A DNA stretch of 64,000 bases from Reticulitermes lucifugus (taxonomy: Eukaryota > Arthropoda > Insecta > Blattodea > Rhinotermitidae): assembly GCA_026260175.1 (NCBI GenBank), contig JAKCWW010000977.1:4257-68256 (forward strand), in the 5' to 3' direction. The notes under the pieces are model-generated. The model did no database searches. It was not told the DNA's origin and saw only the letters and a program-made list of their open reading frames with translations. Each line of letters opens with the position of its first letter. Position 1 is the first letter of the stretch. Below are positions 1 through 12,164 of this stretch, piece by piece. A program made the position numbers and the translations under genes.

Positions 1-298
1 TAGCACGTATGGGTGAGGGGAGAGGTGCATACAGGATTTTGGTGGGGAGACCGGAGGGAAGGAAACCACTTGGAAGACCCAGGAGTAGATGGGGTGATAA
101 TATTAAAATGGATCTCTAAGAAGTGGAATGGTGGAGCATGGACTGGATTGATATGGCTAAGGATAGGGACAGGTGGCGGGCTCTTGTGAATGCGGTAATG
201 AACTTTCGGGTCGCATAAAACGCGGGGAATTTCTTGACTAGCTGACGACCTGTTAGCTTCTCAAGAAGGACTCTGCTCCATGGAGTTAGTTTAGTTAG
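1..298 (+). mobile_element. LINE 3' end (non-LTR retrotransposon, family A), cut by window edge
   Basis: The plus strand reads from base 2 as a typical C-terminal tail of a non-LTR reverse transcriptase: [19 protein letters not shown], then GRPRSRW, DNIKMDL, a stop, then [20 protein letters not shown]. It is followed by a conserved 3' UTR-like stretch (gaatttcttgactagctgac, then ctctgctccatgg near 272-283). I know this tail as a very common repeat in cockroach and termite assemblies. The element continues to the left of the window, so only the last part is seen. At least one in-frame stop makes it a dead copy. Five other plus-strand copies (1362, 22820, 23970, 44935, 54630) and one minus-strand copy (58758) occur in the window, all truncated to the same 3' end, as expected from target-primed reverse transcription. 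The exact clade cannot be named from this piece. Confidence 0.85.
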
Positions 299-1361
299 TT
301 ATAAGAGTGTCGACTGGATTCAGCGGACTCGATATAGAGTAATGTTGCTGATTGTTGTGGGTGTTGTGATTGTTGAGTTCTATAAAAAATATTGGAATCT
401 GATAATTTGCATTGGCATATATATGGGTGTATTTTCTGTTAAGGTATATTTTCTGGGCCATCAAATGAAAGCAATAAACATGAAACATGTATATTAGTTA
501 ATTATGTCCGACGTGTTTCGAAACATGAGTTGGATCATCGGGGTAATTCAGTGATTGGGTCGAAGACTATTAGATTTCAGCTCTTTAAAAAATTAAAATT
601 CAATTTGGGTTGAATGAGAAATGATGATTATCCAAGTGTCGCATCGTTTTAAGTAAAAATTAAACCCTTCCCAAAATATGCAATGTAAACACTTAGTACC
701 GAACATATATAGAAAGTCTTCAGTTTTGGGATGAGTAAAGACATGCACGGACAACCATTAGCTACACACCTCCTCTCTGAATTGTGCTTTTCTTTTAATA
801 TATTTGCCATAATTCGTAAAATTAGAAGAATATGATCACAATGTTTACTAAATTCGTGGTAGAATATGGTAGAACAATGTGCGTACTTCGTAAGTTTATC
901 GCCTTAAGACAATATTTAATTAAAGAGAGTCAATAAATCGATATCACCTTCACCGAGAAATTAGGAGCAGATTATATTTTAACAATATTTGTAACACTGA
1001 GTACGGGTGCGAACATTGTCGAATCGTATGTCTGAACACTTACAGATCTACATTAATAAAATCATAATTTTCCCTTTCTGTGTACGGAAGTGAAAGATGA
1101 AGGACGAGTGTTAGAGAGGCTTGAGTAAAAGTTGTCGAGTAGAATTTGTAAACCTGAGGGCTGAAAGAAGCAGTTGCACCTTCAGAAGTATGATAAGGCC
1201 AAGTAAAATGCATTGGGTATAAATTTAGTATAGTACGCATGATGGAGAATAGAATTGCGCACAAATTTGTATCGGAATATATGAAGGAAAGCGGTCACTT
1301 AGACATGCGTAGATATCAGTATATTATTAAAACAGATCTTGAAGTTTAAGCAAAGTATAAA
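299..1361. other. No gene recognised; one decayed ribozyme-like site
   Basis: AT-rich sequence without recognisable coding potential. The only structure noted is a decayed hammerhead-like motif on the minus strand around 496-552, listed separately. Short open frames at 291-488 and 1040-1264 on the minus strand resemble no family I know. Confidence 0.5.
496..552 (-). other. Decayed hammerhead-like motif (weak)
   Basis: Read on the minus strand, CGATGA lies about 15 bases before CGAAACACGTCGG. That gives a GAAAC box, a palindromic ACACGU-like stem III and a GUC cleavage triplet, and the flanks AATTA and TAATT can pair as an outer stem I. The first core box is imperfect and stem II is reduced to about three pairs. 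It is reported because the arrangement repeats that of clearer sites at 21.8, 40.0 and 55.8 kb. Alone it would be weak. Confidence 0.3.
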
Positions 1362-1500
1362 GATGTGGACTGGGTTTGCTTAGTTAGGATAGAGGAAGTT
1401 TTTGGGCTCTTCACTTTCAGATTTCATAAACAGCGGGCAGTTTCTCGACCAGATGATCGACTGTAGGCTTGTAAAATGGACTTTATGCTCTGTACAGTTG
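1362..1500 (+). mobile_element. Diverged LINE 3' end (family A)
   Basis: The stretch aligns by eye with 150-280: tggactgggtttg for the DWID part, taggatagagg for the DRDRW part, ggctcttcactttcag, then cagcgggcagtttctcgacc for the post-stop region. It is an old, strongly diverged copy of only the extreme 3' end. Overlapping short open frames on both strands here are incidental. Confidence 0.6.
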
Positions 1501-3838
1501 TTATTTATTTTATTAGCTTTTCTGGTGGCTATACCGATCCATAAAACTACGAGGTCCGTCCTGGGCAATAATCGATATGTGTACTAAACAAATAAGCATT
1601 TTAATCATTCACACTGCTAACAGTATCCAATCTGCAACCACAAATTGTGCATGAAAAGCACGTAGCAAGCTAATGAGAATATATCTGTAAAAATCAATTC
1701 AAATGTACGTACGTGTTCATACATTGCGCCTTAGATTTTGTTTCCGAAATTGAAAAGAAGTCATTCAACTATGATATATTAATAATATTGTAAATAAAGT
1801 TTATAAAGAGAGCATTTGCTTTTCATGCTGTCTGAAGTTTTGTGATCCGTTTGTGATGAAATCAATAAATGTAGGTCTGAATTTCTTAAAAAGTAAGGTT
1901 TAAAAGCCTCTTCGAAACCAAAATGTAATTCTCTCTACATACTTCAATACGAATTGCGAATGCCAAATTTAATCGAAATGCGATAAGCGGTTCTTTTCAG
2001 AAATGAAGTATTCGGCCGTGTGAATCCATTATCTCCTCATCATGTTATTGTTTATACGCATCAAGTAAAGAAGTTATAAAGACGCTAAACCGTTAGGCCC
2101 AAAGACATTTCTGACCTTAAATTATATTGGTTTTTCTATCACAATTGTGGCTTTTTTTTGCTAGAGTAGGACATAATAAAAATCATTTCCAGTAGGAGAT
2201 CAGAAGGTAAATTGAAGGACTGTGTTCTCTCTGTAGCCGGATCATAGTGTAATTGGACCACTGTGTGAATATTGGAGTAGGTGTGTAGATAGAGGTAGAC
2301 TTGCTTTGCGAAATATCAGTGCCAAGCCAGCTGTTTGATGTAACATAACCGCTCTCCCACTGCATTAGGGCCTTCACTTCGTTAGTCGAACAGACAGGCA
2401 CAGCCGTAAGAGATTCGACTCTCATTCCGTTCTAATACCAGCTGCGCTTCGGCTACCTGGTCGAGATTTTCGACGTTTACCCTGTTTCTTCAAGGAAGTT
2501 GATGTTCCGGTCAGGTTGTATGAATTTGAATGTGGCATAGATTGCCGACTGACTTCCCTTTAGTTTCCTCAAGTTTTCCAGAAGAATGTGGGTGGTAACT
2601 GAATTGGTTTAATATATTTAGATAAAACCAAATTCTGACTACTATATGTAATTGAACATTGTATTATTTTTGGTGTTGAAGAGGCGCATTAAACAGTTGT
2701 TTTAATAGTACCTTGAACGAAGTAACTGCAGTTTCTTCCTCTATTCCTTTAAATTAATTCTAAATCTGCGTTACTTCACTGGATGGTATGTAACTTCGAC
2801 AGCTGATAAATGTGCTTACAGTATTTGAATAAACGACTTTCCACCTCTAAATTTGGCATATTAAAGCTGTGGAGTTTCAGACTGTTGCATGCTGGGTTAC
2901 GGCGCCTTATAAACTCATACGCAGTTGGCAGAGTTTCAGAAAAACATTTCCGCCTCCATCTTTACTTCCACCTTGAAGATTCTGTCACAATGCGGAATAC
3001 CGGAGTCTCAAACTACCTGCTTTTAACTTTCAGTTCAACAGTACAGTATAAACTACGAGAGTACAAGTTGGCTGTGAACAATATTGAAGACATTTTAAAG
3101 TTTACCACGTATTTTAAAATTAATTTAGTATTTCTGAGCCGGTAGAATTAGCCGCACGTGCTATTAGAGCCTCCTATAATGTCTCCGATAAATTAGGATC
3201 TTGCATATTCAGCCTGTGGCTCCATTACCGTATCCTATCTCTCCATAATTAAATGCAGTAGAATTCATTTCCTATACTGTTGACTGACTGATTAACCAAA
3301 GAGTGCCATTCTGGTATTGACTGTCAAGTGGTTAAATGGCGATGGGGGCTGAGAGATGTCCAGTCACAGTAGGACGTCACGTGTTAAATGTTTAAGCTAA
3401 AATAAAATATTTCCGAGAAAAGAAATAAATCGACCTATTTCCTTTAGCCTTAACTGTAGAGGTCTAATAGCAAAATAAACTCCGGAAAATTTATGGCCCT
3501 TAAGGCCTTCATTCTCCACTGCTGTATGGTAATTACAAGGTAGTAATTATGCAACGTAGGTGTGTAGTTGTCTTTATTTCGCGGTAATAATTTCTTCTCG
3601 CTGCCCGAAAAATTTCTCACCCATTCTCAGCTTCACACAAGGCTGCAGTGTTACTGATCTTAAACGTATAAAACCCACCTCATTTTACTTGCTAGTGGCG
3701 ATATTTCCTACTTTTTTGCTCTGTAATTTAATACAATATGGAAGTATAAATTGATAATGTTGATATTTAGAATTTCTCCGTAGGGTTTTCAAGGAACATT
3801 GCATATTTTAAGGTAATTTTTCCTTATTTTCCTACTTA
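1501..3838. other. No gene recognised
   Basis: No host exon or known transposon protein was recognised. The longest plus frame (2810-3145, 111 codons, ATG start) has no motif, signal peptide or similarity I can name and is probably chance. Around 1945-1985 there is a phrase (caaatttaatcgaaatgcg) resembling one in the repeats at 11.6 and 13.4 kb, suggesting another decayed copy of that family. Confidence 0.4.
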
Positions 3839-3841
3839 GGC

Positions 3842-4121
3842 CGTACCATGGCTCCGGCGGTTAGTCGCCGACCTCCCACCGCGGAGGCCCGTGTTCGATC
3901 CCGGGTTAGTCCATGTGGGATTTGTGGTGGACAAAGTGGCACTGGGACAGGTTTTTCTTCGATTACTTCAATTTTTTCTGTTCGTTTCATTCCACCGGTG
4001 CTCCATTACACGGAAAGACGAATAATAACTATTCATCTTCATCACAAGGTTGCACAATAAGTCTCAAGGCTGCGGTGCGTCCGTAGCATCCGCAGCGGGG
4101 CCCTTCACCAAAAAAAAAAAT
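3842..4121 (+). mobile_element. tRNA-headed SINE (family S1), near full length
   Basis: The head reads as a degenerate tRNA: an A-box-like gctccggcggttagtcgcc and a B-box-like gtgttcgatcccg about 40 bases later, the internal pol III promoter of SINEs. The body (tccatgtgggatttgtggtg, acaaagtggcactgggacag) and the 3' part (gcgtccgtagcatccgcagc) end in an A-run at 4110-4120. The same sequence occurs inverted at 56590-56826, where the head is ggtccgtaccatggctcagg. The open frame 3848-4060 across it is not a gene. This copy has about 40 bases of extra sequence before the tail compared with the other. Confidence 0.88.
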
Positions 4122-5195
4122 CCAAGATCTTGTACTAAGTGTCACCAATGTCGACTCAACCACGTACGTTTCCACGTCGTACATACTTATGCCCTTATAT
4201 AATTAGTCTAAGTGATGCCTTGTTTGTTTGTCGGATGTTTGTCCGTAGGCCTGCCAACTGATCGTCCGTTTCAGTGAAAGACGAATAAGAATGCTAGTAA
4301 CTTACGATGGCGTTACCAGATAGTAGTGCGTGCTTAAATTGGAATTATTATGTCGATCATTGGTGGAAAATTTTACCTCCCCTTCACATAACACTGCTTA
4401 TTCTGTCAAGCAACCTTTTATATTATTTTAAGGATGCTATGTTCAGTGCTTTTACCTTTAGTGCCGGTATAAAGAATTATAAATTCAAATGAAATATTAT
4501 TGAAAATAACGCCAGTTTTTCTTTTGTAAGAAAATGTGCCTGTTAACTACTATTATTTTGATGGATCCATCAAGCTGCACTTCCTGAGCTTTTACAAAGG
4601 TCACAGCGTCCATTTGCAGTGCATTGGTGATATCAAAGTGTCCCTCAAGGGCTGTAATGTGTAAGAGTAGATCAATGGAAGGGTTATCTGTGAAAACCAT
4701 AGCTAGGGACGGGGTATGTCAAACTTTATCCGTTAAATTTTCAAAGGGTGTTCCATTAGTTATTAATAATAGGAAATTAATTATAAAATGTAAAGGCCTT
4801 TAAACTTCTCTTCAGGAACAATACTGTAAAAGTAATGTGTAATAGATCTACTTAATGCAATACTGTTAAAGTAAGATCATAACAAAGCAACTTGTAATTG
4901 AATGGTGTGGCTTGAAGTACATAATTACATATTGAAAACATGTTTTATTTATGAAAAATTACATTAATATAAAGGATTTATCATAGATAAGTCTTGACTT
5001 TTTTGAGATACTGCATTTTTTGTTAAGCTTCTTAAAAAAAGTGAGGGAACTTTGATTCCAGAGCTCTTGATACTTAAATTAAAACGGTTCAGTAAATAAA
5101 TAACTACCTTGACTAGGCTTTTGCCTAGTTCGTGGTACAATGTAAGTACTATCTTTTGTGCAGCTATAATCATCCTATAGGTCAGGACCACAATG
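4122..5195. other. No gene recognised
   Basis: AT-rich sequence. The short frames (4307-4492 plus, 4497-4700 and 4964-5200 minus) show no known motif. A small perfect hairpin lies at 5112-5129 (ACTAGGC, four-base loop TTTT, GCCTAGT); with no gene beside it, no role can be given. Confidence 0.4.
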
Positions 5196-5345
5196 TCCAC
5201 TACAATACAATAATCATAACAAACACGAGCATTTTTGCCACCACGACTGTCATCATAACCACAAATATCAAAATTATCATTATTCTCACCATGATAAATA
5301 TCATCATAATCATCATCATCACCATCGCCGTCGTCGCCGCCACCC
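5196..5345. repeat. Imperfect (CAT/ATC)n low-complexity tract
   Basis: The tract drifts through cataatcataac, atcatcataaccac, catcatcatcaccatcg and ends in gccgtcgtcgccgccacc. The long Ile/Thr or Met/Val frames on both strands are by-products of the triplet repeat. Confidence 0.75.
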
Positions 5346-5584
5346 CATGCGAGCCTTGCGTGCTGTCAGTAATATAGGTATTATAAATCCTATTCACTCA
5401 TAAATGGGACTGTATCCATTGTAACTATCGTGGCAAAACATTGCAATGAACCCTATATTTCCGTGCCCAAATGGCTGTAGATCATGTGTACCTGAGTTTC
5501 GTCAGTAATTCTCTTCCGTAATGATTCCCGAACAGAGCTCATGAAAAATAGTGTCCTATTGCATACATTTAATAGTCCCACAGA

Positions 5585-5620
5585 TCAATGACTTACTACT
5601 ACTACTACTATAACTACTAA
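5585..5620. repeat. (CTA)n microsatellite
   Basis: About four clean CTA units followed by degenerate ones, directly upstream of the jockey-like LINE fragment that begins near 5637. Confidence 0.75.
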
Positions 5621-5636
5621 TACAAATTATGTGAAT

Positions 5637-6508
5637 CCTTGATTACTCGAACTGAATGCATCAAAGATCTGGGAGTGCAAATAGACACCAAACATCACTT
5701 TCACCATCATGCGGATTATGTTTTCTCTCAAACAATTAGGTTGCTGGGGTTAATTAGGTCAGTAACTTTTTCCTTTTCCTCTCTGCAGAGCCTCTTGATG
5801 CCATATTGCATATTAGTTAGGCCTTAGTTAGAATATGCCTCTGTTGCGTGGAATTCCATTACTTCTACTGATGCCAGTAAGATTTAGCGCATCCAGCGGA
5901 AGTTTGTATCTCTTTGTCACCGTCGTTTTTCCAGTAACTTATCCTACAGTTATGTTAATGTTTTAAATTACTTCAAATTTCCTAATTTAAGTGATCGTAT
6001 GTGCCACTTAGACGCCCTTTTTTACTTAATATTTACAATGGTTCAAAAGTTTGCCCAACCCTTTTGGAAACTGTCTGCCATCTTGTGCCGATCGAAATTT
6101 CAGGGATTTTAAACTGTTTCATGTTAACTTAAACCGTCGCAACTGCCCTTCCGCTAGATGCGCTTCGGCGGCTAATGCCATCAGTAGGGATAATTGTATG
6201 TTCAATGGTAGGTCTGTTTTGATTAATGATTTGTTATTAATGTAAATATTGAACTCAACGCTGTAGTTCGGTCACTGCGACATTTTTAAAACCAGTCATC
6301 TATGTTCTGTCAGGGTATTGGATTCTGCCCCAGTACTTCTTTTATATTGTTTTACTACATATTTGTTTTGATTTGTTTCTTTAGTTTTTGTTTTGTGTAT
6401 TTGTACTGTTTTGTATTCTATTTGTGCTTTTGTGCTGGCTTTGTAATTGGCACTTGTGCTGTTAAGCCTGCACGTTAATAAATACCCATTGAATTGAATT
6501 GAATTAAA
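5637..6508 (+). mobile_element. Jockey/CR1-like LINE, C-terminal and 3' fragment (family B)
   Basis: The plus strand encodes the end of a non-LTR reverse transcriptase: CIKDLGVQIDTKHHFHHHAD, then SQTIRLLGLIRSVTFSFSSL, then after a stop LEYASVAWNSITSTDASK and IQRKFVSLCHRRFSSN. These are the familiar thumb and C-terminal motifs of jockey-type elements. A frame shift and stops follow, with remnants such as LDALFYLIF and CPSARCASAANAISRDN. The noncoding end reads gcacgttaataaatacccat and closes in (TTGAA)3 at 6490-6505, a microsatellite-style 3' tail. It is 5'-truncated and dead. A longer copy of the same family lies at 49200-50690. Confidence 0.85.
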
Positions 6509-6578
6509 TATTAATACTAAGACTAATACTAATACTCCTATTACTACTGCTACTGCTGCTGCTACTACTACTGTTTCT
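6509..6578. repeat. Degenerate (ACTA/CTACTG)n tract after LINE tail
   Basis: Triplet-like units (actaatactaatactcc, actactgctactgctgctgc) follow the TTGAA tail of the LINE and may have grown from it or from the target site. Confidence 0.65.
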
Positions 6579-6679
6579 TTGTGGCAGACGTGATACTTAA
6601 GTGCACAGCCTATTCTGTATTGAAACTTCCTGTAGATAACCTAAAAAATTTACAGCTTCTACTTCCTTGCAATTATGCG

Positions 6680-7140
6680 CTTTCGGAAAATTGCGAAAAG
6701 TGGTTATTACCTACGTCATGTTCGTCAGTTTTTCCGCATTAAATAACTCGTCTCCCACTGGACGGATTTTTGCGAAATTTCAGTATTTGATTATTTTTCG
6801 AAAATATGTAGAGAAAATTTCAGTTTCATTAAAGTCTGACAATAACAACGAGTACATCACGTGAAGACGGATGTACATTTATGATAATATCGCGCTGATT
6901 TCTTCTTATAATGTGAAATGTTTCAGGTAAAATTTGTAGAGAGAAGCAAAACACGAATTTAATTTCCAATCATTTTCTTTCCCGAAAATCGTGCCTTTCA
7001 TGAGATAATGGGGAAAAATATGGTAGAAGCAGACAGGCCACAGATGACAATATAATACGGCGTAAAAAAGGTGCGATTTGCGTGCCGGATAACTAAGACA
7101 AGAATACAAACACACACTCATAATATTTAATACTTATTAT
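6680..7140. repeat. Left arm of a long inverted repeat (family R1)
   Basis: The arm aligns along its length with the reverse complement of 8895-9300. Shared phrases include attacctacgtca, cgtctcccactggacg, gatgtacatttatgataat, aatgtgaaatgtttca, ggaaaaatatggtagaa, cacagatgacaata and ggataactaag. Identity looks near 80% by eye. A third, partial copy is at 24655-24850. The open frames here (6667-6864 plus, 6906-7121 minus) are not conserved between arms and are not called as genes. Confidence 0.85.
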
Positions 7141-8480
7141 TGTTAATACCAGTACGAAATACTTTGTGTTTCGACAAAAGAGCAAAGGAAACAAAATTGT
7201 GGCATTTCCGTGGCAAAACTGAGCACTTTTATACCGTTGACAGCTACATCCACGCCAAGAACAATAAAAAAGGGAACGTATTGTTGCTTTTTCATAGCAA
7301 CACTGGTTACGCGAACACGCCACAATGCAACGTTGTTCGTACAGTATCCACGTTATTTTTGAGTTGAAGGATTATGGTATAAATGATGTGCCCGTATAGG
7401 TACGTTTACGGTCTATCTCGAGACCATTTTTCACATTCTCAGCTTCACTAATGCATTAGTTACTACCATAAACCCGAAAGGTCAGCTTTTGAAGATCTAT
7501 TACTGTGAATCATTTAAGAATGTAACTCAAACGTTGGTAGTGTCGCTGCTGGATCACAGTGTTGTTAGTAATGATTGTAGGAGATTAACGTTTGACGTTT
7601 GCGTAGTATGCGGTGGCAAAAAACGGATAAAATATATCGTGCAAATCGATCGACTGTGTTAAAAGTTGAAACGCGGGACCACATAATCCTAAAACTCTTC
7701 TTCAAAGATGCAAGTAGGTTAAAAGAGGTAGTGCCTAACTTTTGGACAGATTGTTGAGTTCTTTTATTTTATAGAGAATTGTGACGAGGAGAGCTGATGA
7801 AAAGTTTATTACTAGTTTAAAGCAAACATATCATTAATCAAGAACAAAAACCTTGCATTACAAAGCCGTATTGATTCAATTCGAACCGACAGTATAATAT
7901 TATCATCGAAGAGATCAAGTCCAGTGGAGTAGGCCTATATGCCCCAGGGAATATAAATACGCAGATATTAAACACAGGCTACATCTCTCATACCCATTTT
8001 TCATCAGACAATAATGAAATGTGACATGTATATAATGAACGTGATATGTTTGTACGTAGAAGTCACTGAAGTTTTAAAAAAGCAGCTCAGTATGACTAAC
8101 GAGAGAAGTACTGTAGCAAATAAGACACATTCAACAATTTTTCAGTAGACGTCCATTCAAAGAAGATTCGTATGAACGCATTTGTTCTTGGTTCCTATTT
8201 CTTGGTCCTTTCTTCACAGAAGTTTTAAAAGTACGCTTATTGGCTTCACCATGTCTGTCCGGCTGTTAGCGGAACAGGTTTAAGTGAAATATGATGCGGG
8301 GGGGGGGGATTGATTGAACTTTGTGGAAATATTCGAATTTTTTTTAAAATCGAAAATAAATAAACGATATTTTACAATATGTTATACAAGTGTTTCTACA
8401 TGCATCTCGAGTGTAACTAATTATATGTTTATCTGAACGAGAAAAGTGTCGCACGAAAGGTGTAGAGAAAAACTCGGTAA
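7141..8480. other. Spacer between inverted arms; no gene recognised
   Basis: About 1.3 kb of unassigned DNA lies between the left arm and the SINE at 8481. It contains short frames (7140-7367 plus; 7093-7323 and 7143-7325 minus) without known motifs, a TAGGCCTA palindrome at 7930 and a run of ten G at 8298-8307. No transposase was recognised, so a claim that the arms bound an autonomous DNA transposon is unsupported. Confidence 0.45.
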
Positions 8481-8742
8481 TTTTTTTTTCTCTGGGGCAA
8501 CAGTCCAAATTGGTTCTAGGCCGCCTCATTCTTGAGGTTTCTAGATCATACACAACTAGACGCACACACCCGGTAGGACTCCTCTCAACGAGTGATAAAC
8601 TCGTCGTAGAGGCCGCTACTTACATAACACAAGAAACAGAAAAGACGAACATCCATGCTCTCAGTGGGATTCGAATCCGCGATCTCAGCAATGAAGAAGC
8701 TGTATAAATACGCCTTAGACCGCACGGCCACCGGGATCGGCT
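8481..8742 (-). mobile_element. tRNA-headed SINE (family S2) with target-site duplication
   Basis: On the minus strand the head reads cgatcccggtggccgtgcgg (A box region) and later gcggattcgaatcccactg (B box), then the family body (complement of cccggtaggactcctct) and an A-tail, seen here as the T-run 8481-8489. Flanks aaactcggtaa (8470-8480) and aaactgggtaa (8743-8753) form an 11-bp target-site duplication with one mismatch, so both ends are well defined. Other copies: 12165, 12505 (opposite strand) and 60111. Confidence 0.9.
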
Positions 8743-8894
8743 AAACTGGGTAAATACGAGTACGTATTTTAAATCCAATATTCTTTTTCCTTAATTCGTA
8801 AGGGGTTTTAAGTAATTAGGACATGCAATGTAGGCCTACGTATGAACGTACCATTGAGGCCTCATTCACGAAATCATTGTTGCCGTGGAAAAGC

Positions 8895-9300
8895 AATACG
8901 TATTATATGTTCTGGGTGTGTGTCTGTAGCCTTAGTTATCCAGCATGCAAAGCGCATGCGCCGTATTGTATTGTCATCTGTGTTTCGTCTGGTTCTACCA
9001 TATTTTTCCACATTATGTCATAAACCGCTCGAGGGAAAACCGTTATTGAAAATAAAATGTGCGCTTTGAATTTCTCTACAGCTTTTGTTTGAAACATTTC
9101 ACATTCTAAGAAGACTTCAGCGAGAAATTATCATAAATGTACATCGGTCTTGAATTTTCTTGATACATTTTCGAAAAATACTGAACTACTCAAATACTCA
9201 ATTTAATGAACATTCGTCCAGTGGGAGACGAATTGTTCCATGTGGAAGGACAGACGGACGTGACGTAGGTAATAGTCGTTTTCTCAATTTTGCGAACGCG
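8895..9300. repeat. Right arm of the long inverted repeat (family R1)
   Basis: Reverse-complement partner of 6680-7140. Its outer end (ttgcgaacgcg) and inner end (tgggtgtgtgtctgtagcc) both match the left arm in the expected order. The paired frames 8823-9023 and 8842-9069 are accidental. Confidence 0.85.
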
Positions 9301-12164
9301 CCTAAAAACTGAGCATTTGTCGCAGTACCATTAAGCTTATATACCTTTATGTACTTCCGCAGTCAGAAAATCACACTGGTCTGCCGAACATACGTGAATA
9401 TAGCCAGGTTCCCCACTATTTCCTTTTACTGAAGAAGAGGGAGCACTCATTCATTGTGAGCGGTTTCCTTGCAATGAAATGTACTCAAATAATGAAATGG
9501 CTTAGACTACGTATTATGACACTTATCAATAGTCTGTATATTCCTGCCTACTAAAGTAAATTTACCGAAAGTGCGCTTTCTTTATCTGGATTTTTTAAAA
9601 TAAACTGCATTGGAATTTTAAATTTATAGACTCATTATTGAGATTTTCATATTGGTTTCGATGAGGTGTTACGTCTTCTGGAATATTACGCCACGCAGAG
9701 TGGTAAATAGCACCTAGCTCTTAATATTTACCAATAGACAAGGCATAATATCACAGAATAACTGACTATTCAAATTATGTATTCATTGCAAATTAACTAA
9801 TTTTAATTTACTAAACTGCTAAAGTAACTCCAGTTGGACTAACGATCTGTTTCGTACACATTTGTTTTGCAATTCTTTGTTCCATAAGCGCTCTGTCATT
9901 CGACGCTATATTTTCTCCTCTACTTACGGCGTCTTTAAATACACCACATGCAAATTAAAAACGCCACCCCATCGAAGCGTAGGTCTCAGTAATATAATAT
10001 TCGTGTCTGCCATGTAGACTGTACAGTTTCTGTTGGTCCTCTTTATTAATTTTCTCCACACTTCAGCTTCTTCTTTTCCTTTGGTGGAAGTGTATTTCTT
10101 GTTACTGAATCATCCCGTGTCAGTACAAGTTTCGACTTCGCGAGTTGTTAACGGACAGCAGATGGAACTTAACAAGAGTTCTAGGGATAAAAATAATACA
10201 GTGCGCCAGGTGGGTGTTAAGTATTTGGAATGGTGTCCGTGATTCAGTTGTCATTCTCATCTTGGTTGACTCCCACTGGGGATTAGTGGGTGGATGGGGC
10301 TAGGGGGGTGGTGCATAAACGCGGTTGCGCCTGACGAGATGAAAGTCTGGCCAGCACTGCTACTCCTGAGCAGTCTGCCAGTACCAAGCTTCCTGCGTTC
10401 TGGTATCGGACACACTCAGATTCTGAATCCAGTCACGAGTTAGCAACCGCGTGTATGTATCTGTTTAAATGTTCATACCAGTCGGTCTTCACTGTGGATA
10501 ACACCCAAAAGGCGAACATTCTTTCGTAAATAAAGTGCAATTTGATTTACTGGGGAATCGAGGATCAAGACCATCACTGTCAACATTAGAGAGTGTGAGT
10601 AAAAGAGACGTCGCTGCTTATTTCGTGTTGCCATAGACTGTGCTCATTTCAGTTCTTTTCCTGCTTATTCGCAACAGTAATAATGGCAGAAAAGTTTTTA
10701 TGACAGTATTTTATCGTGTGTGATCTGCCCATGTAACACGAGACCCCGCTGTCAATGACAGCGAATGTGTGTTGAAGTACCTAAATATTTAGGATTCTTT
10801 GAAGCATAATTGAACTTGCTAGGTCCGTAGCTGTTACAATTAATTTGTTAATTACAGTCATTGAAATACATATTAATTTATGTGCGTGTGCATTAAGCAT
10901 TGAAGAAGCAGCACTTTGTGAACTTCCGTAAACAAGATTTACCCCATTTTAGGAACACATATAGGTCTTATCCAACTGCAGTAGCCTACTACTTACTACT
11001 TTGATCAGTGGCATTGCCAGTTAATTGCACAAACATTTTATTGCAAACATTACGTAATGCTACTAATATTAAATTAAGTATATATCGCATGTACGAAATT
11101 ATAGGCCGAAAACTTTAAAGCAACAAACATATTTTCAAGATATTCTGTATATTGTTTAGCATAGAGAAACAAATGCGTTCTTTATGAATTGTCGGGTGAG
11201 AGATAAATTTTTCGTGGGCGGTAAGAATTCATATTTGTTACTGAGGGTTGTGACACCACTTGTTTGGTGGGTACCATAGTTTTGGGCTAATATGCTGCCT
11301 TCGTCTTGCGTTTGCTTTGAAATGACGTTACATGCCTACAAGATTACAGGTTGTCATAAAGCTGAAGGCTACAATTTTTATGGTACACACAGCATTGAAA
11401 CTACAATTCGGAGAGAGTCTTAAATCTAAATTAGATTTTTATCATGTATTTTTGTTATTTGCTTTGGTAAATCATTTAAAAAAACTGATTAATTCCGATT
11501 TTACATTCATGTGTAGTTAGGTTGTACTGGACCGATACAGATCGGAGTGACTTTATTCCAAAGTTTTAATGCTAATCCCGATACCATATTGAATCGAAAT
11601 CCATTTAGCAGTTTTTGTGTGACATTTGCGAACTGAAACACTGACGAACTCCTCGTTCTGCTTTCATTTTTTGCAGTCCGTACAAAAACAAGCTACGGCG
11701 AAAGAGAGAATTGGTGGCTATGGCTATAAAACTTTGCTCTAGAGGTACTGTTTTAAAAACGTTACTACAGAATGAAGTGGTGTGAAGCAAATTCTAAAAT
11801 ATACTTTTGCTTACGTATGATTCTCTAACACTACTTTCTTATTTAATCCTAATTTCCCATTAATTGTTTTACCACAGCAGTCGTTGGAGCACAATGAATA
11901 CGGAATTTTACCCTTAATATGTCTTACTAGACACAGTCCTTCTTTACTTCATATTAGCCCGTTTTATTTCTGCTTAATTAAGTACTACACCATGAAGTTA
12001 TGTGGCAGAGAATGTTTGCATATTATTTACATTAGGAACAATTTTTTCATGACAATAATAATTCCTGTATATCGCAACGTAATTTGTAACAGAAAATTTA
12101 TTACTTTCTCTCTTTTTTTAGTCTGACCTCTTTCTGCCTGCTTATTGTAGGTGTAGAGGGTTAT
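9301..12164. other. No gene recognised
   Basis: Nearly 3 kb without a recognised gene. A 10-bp inverted repeat (acgcggttgc at 10319-10328, gcaaccgcgt at 10443-10452) brackets a GC-richer segment that also holds cgcctgacgagatgaaagtc; no family is known to me. Around 11520-11660 the phrase attgaatcgaaatccattta plus gcagtttttgtg matches 13370-13400, so it is a fragment of a dispersed repeat. The frame 11884-12126 (80 codons, plus) has no motif. Confidence 0.4.

Noticed and set aside
3848-4060. 70-codon frame as a small gene
   Set aside because: It lies wholly in a tRNA-headed SINE; the same sequence is inverted at 56.6 kb.
5132-5397. Overlapping 81- and 65-codon frames
   Set aside because: Translation of an imperfect CAT/ATC repeat, not a gene.
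9660-9695. A further copy of repeat R3 (ttctggaatatta resembling its IPED segment)
   Set aside because: Only about 20 bases match and the rest of the repeat is absent.
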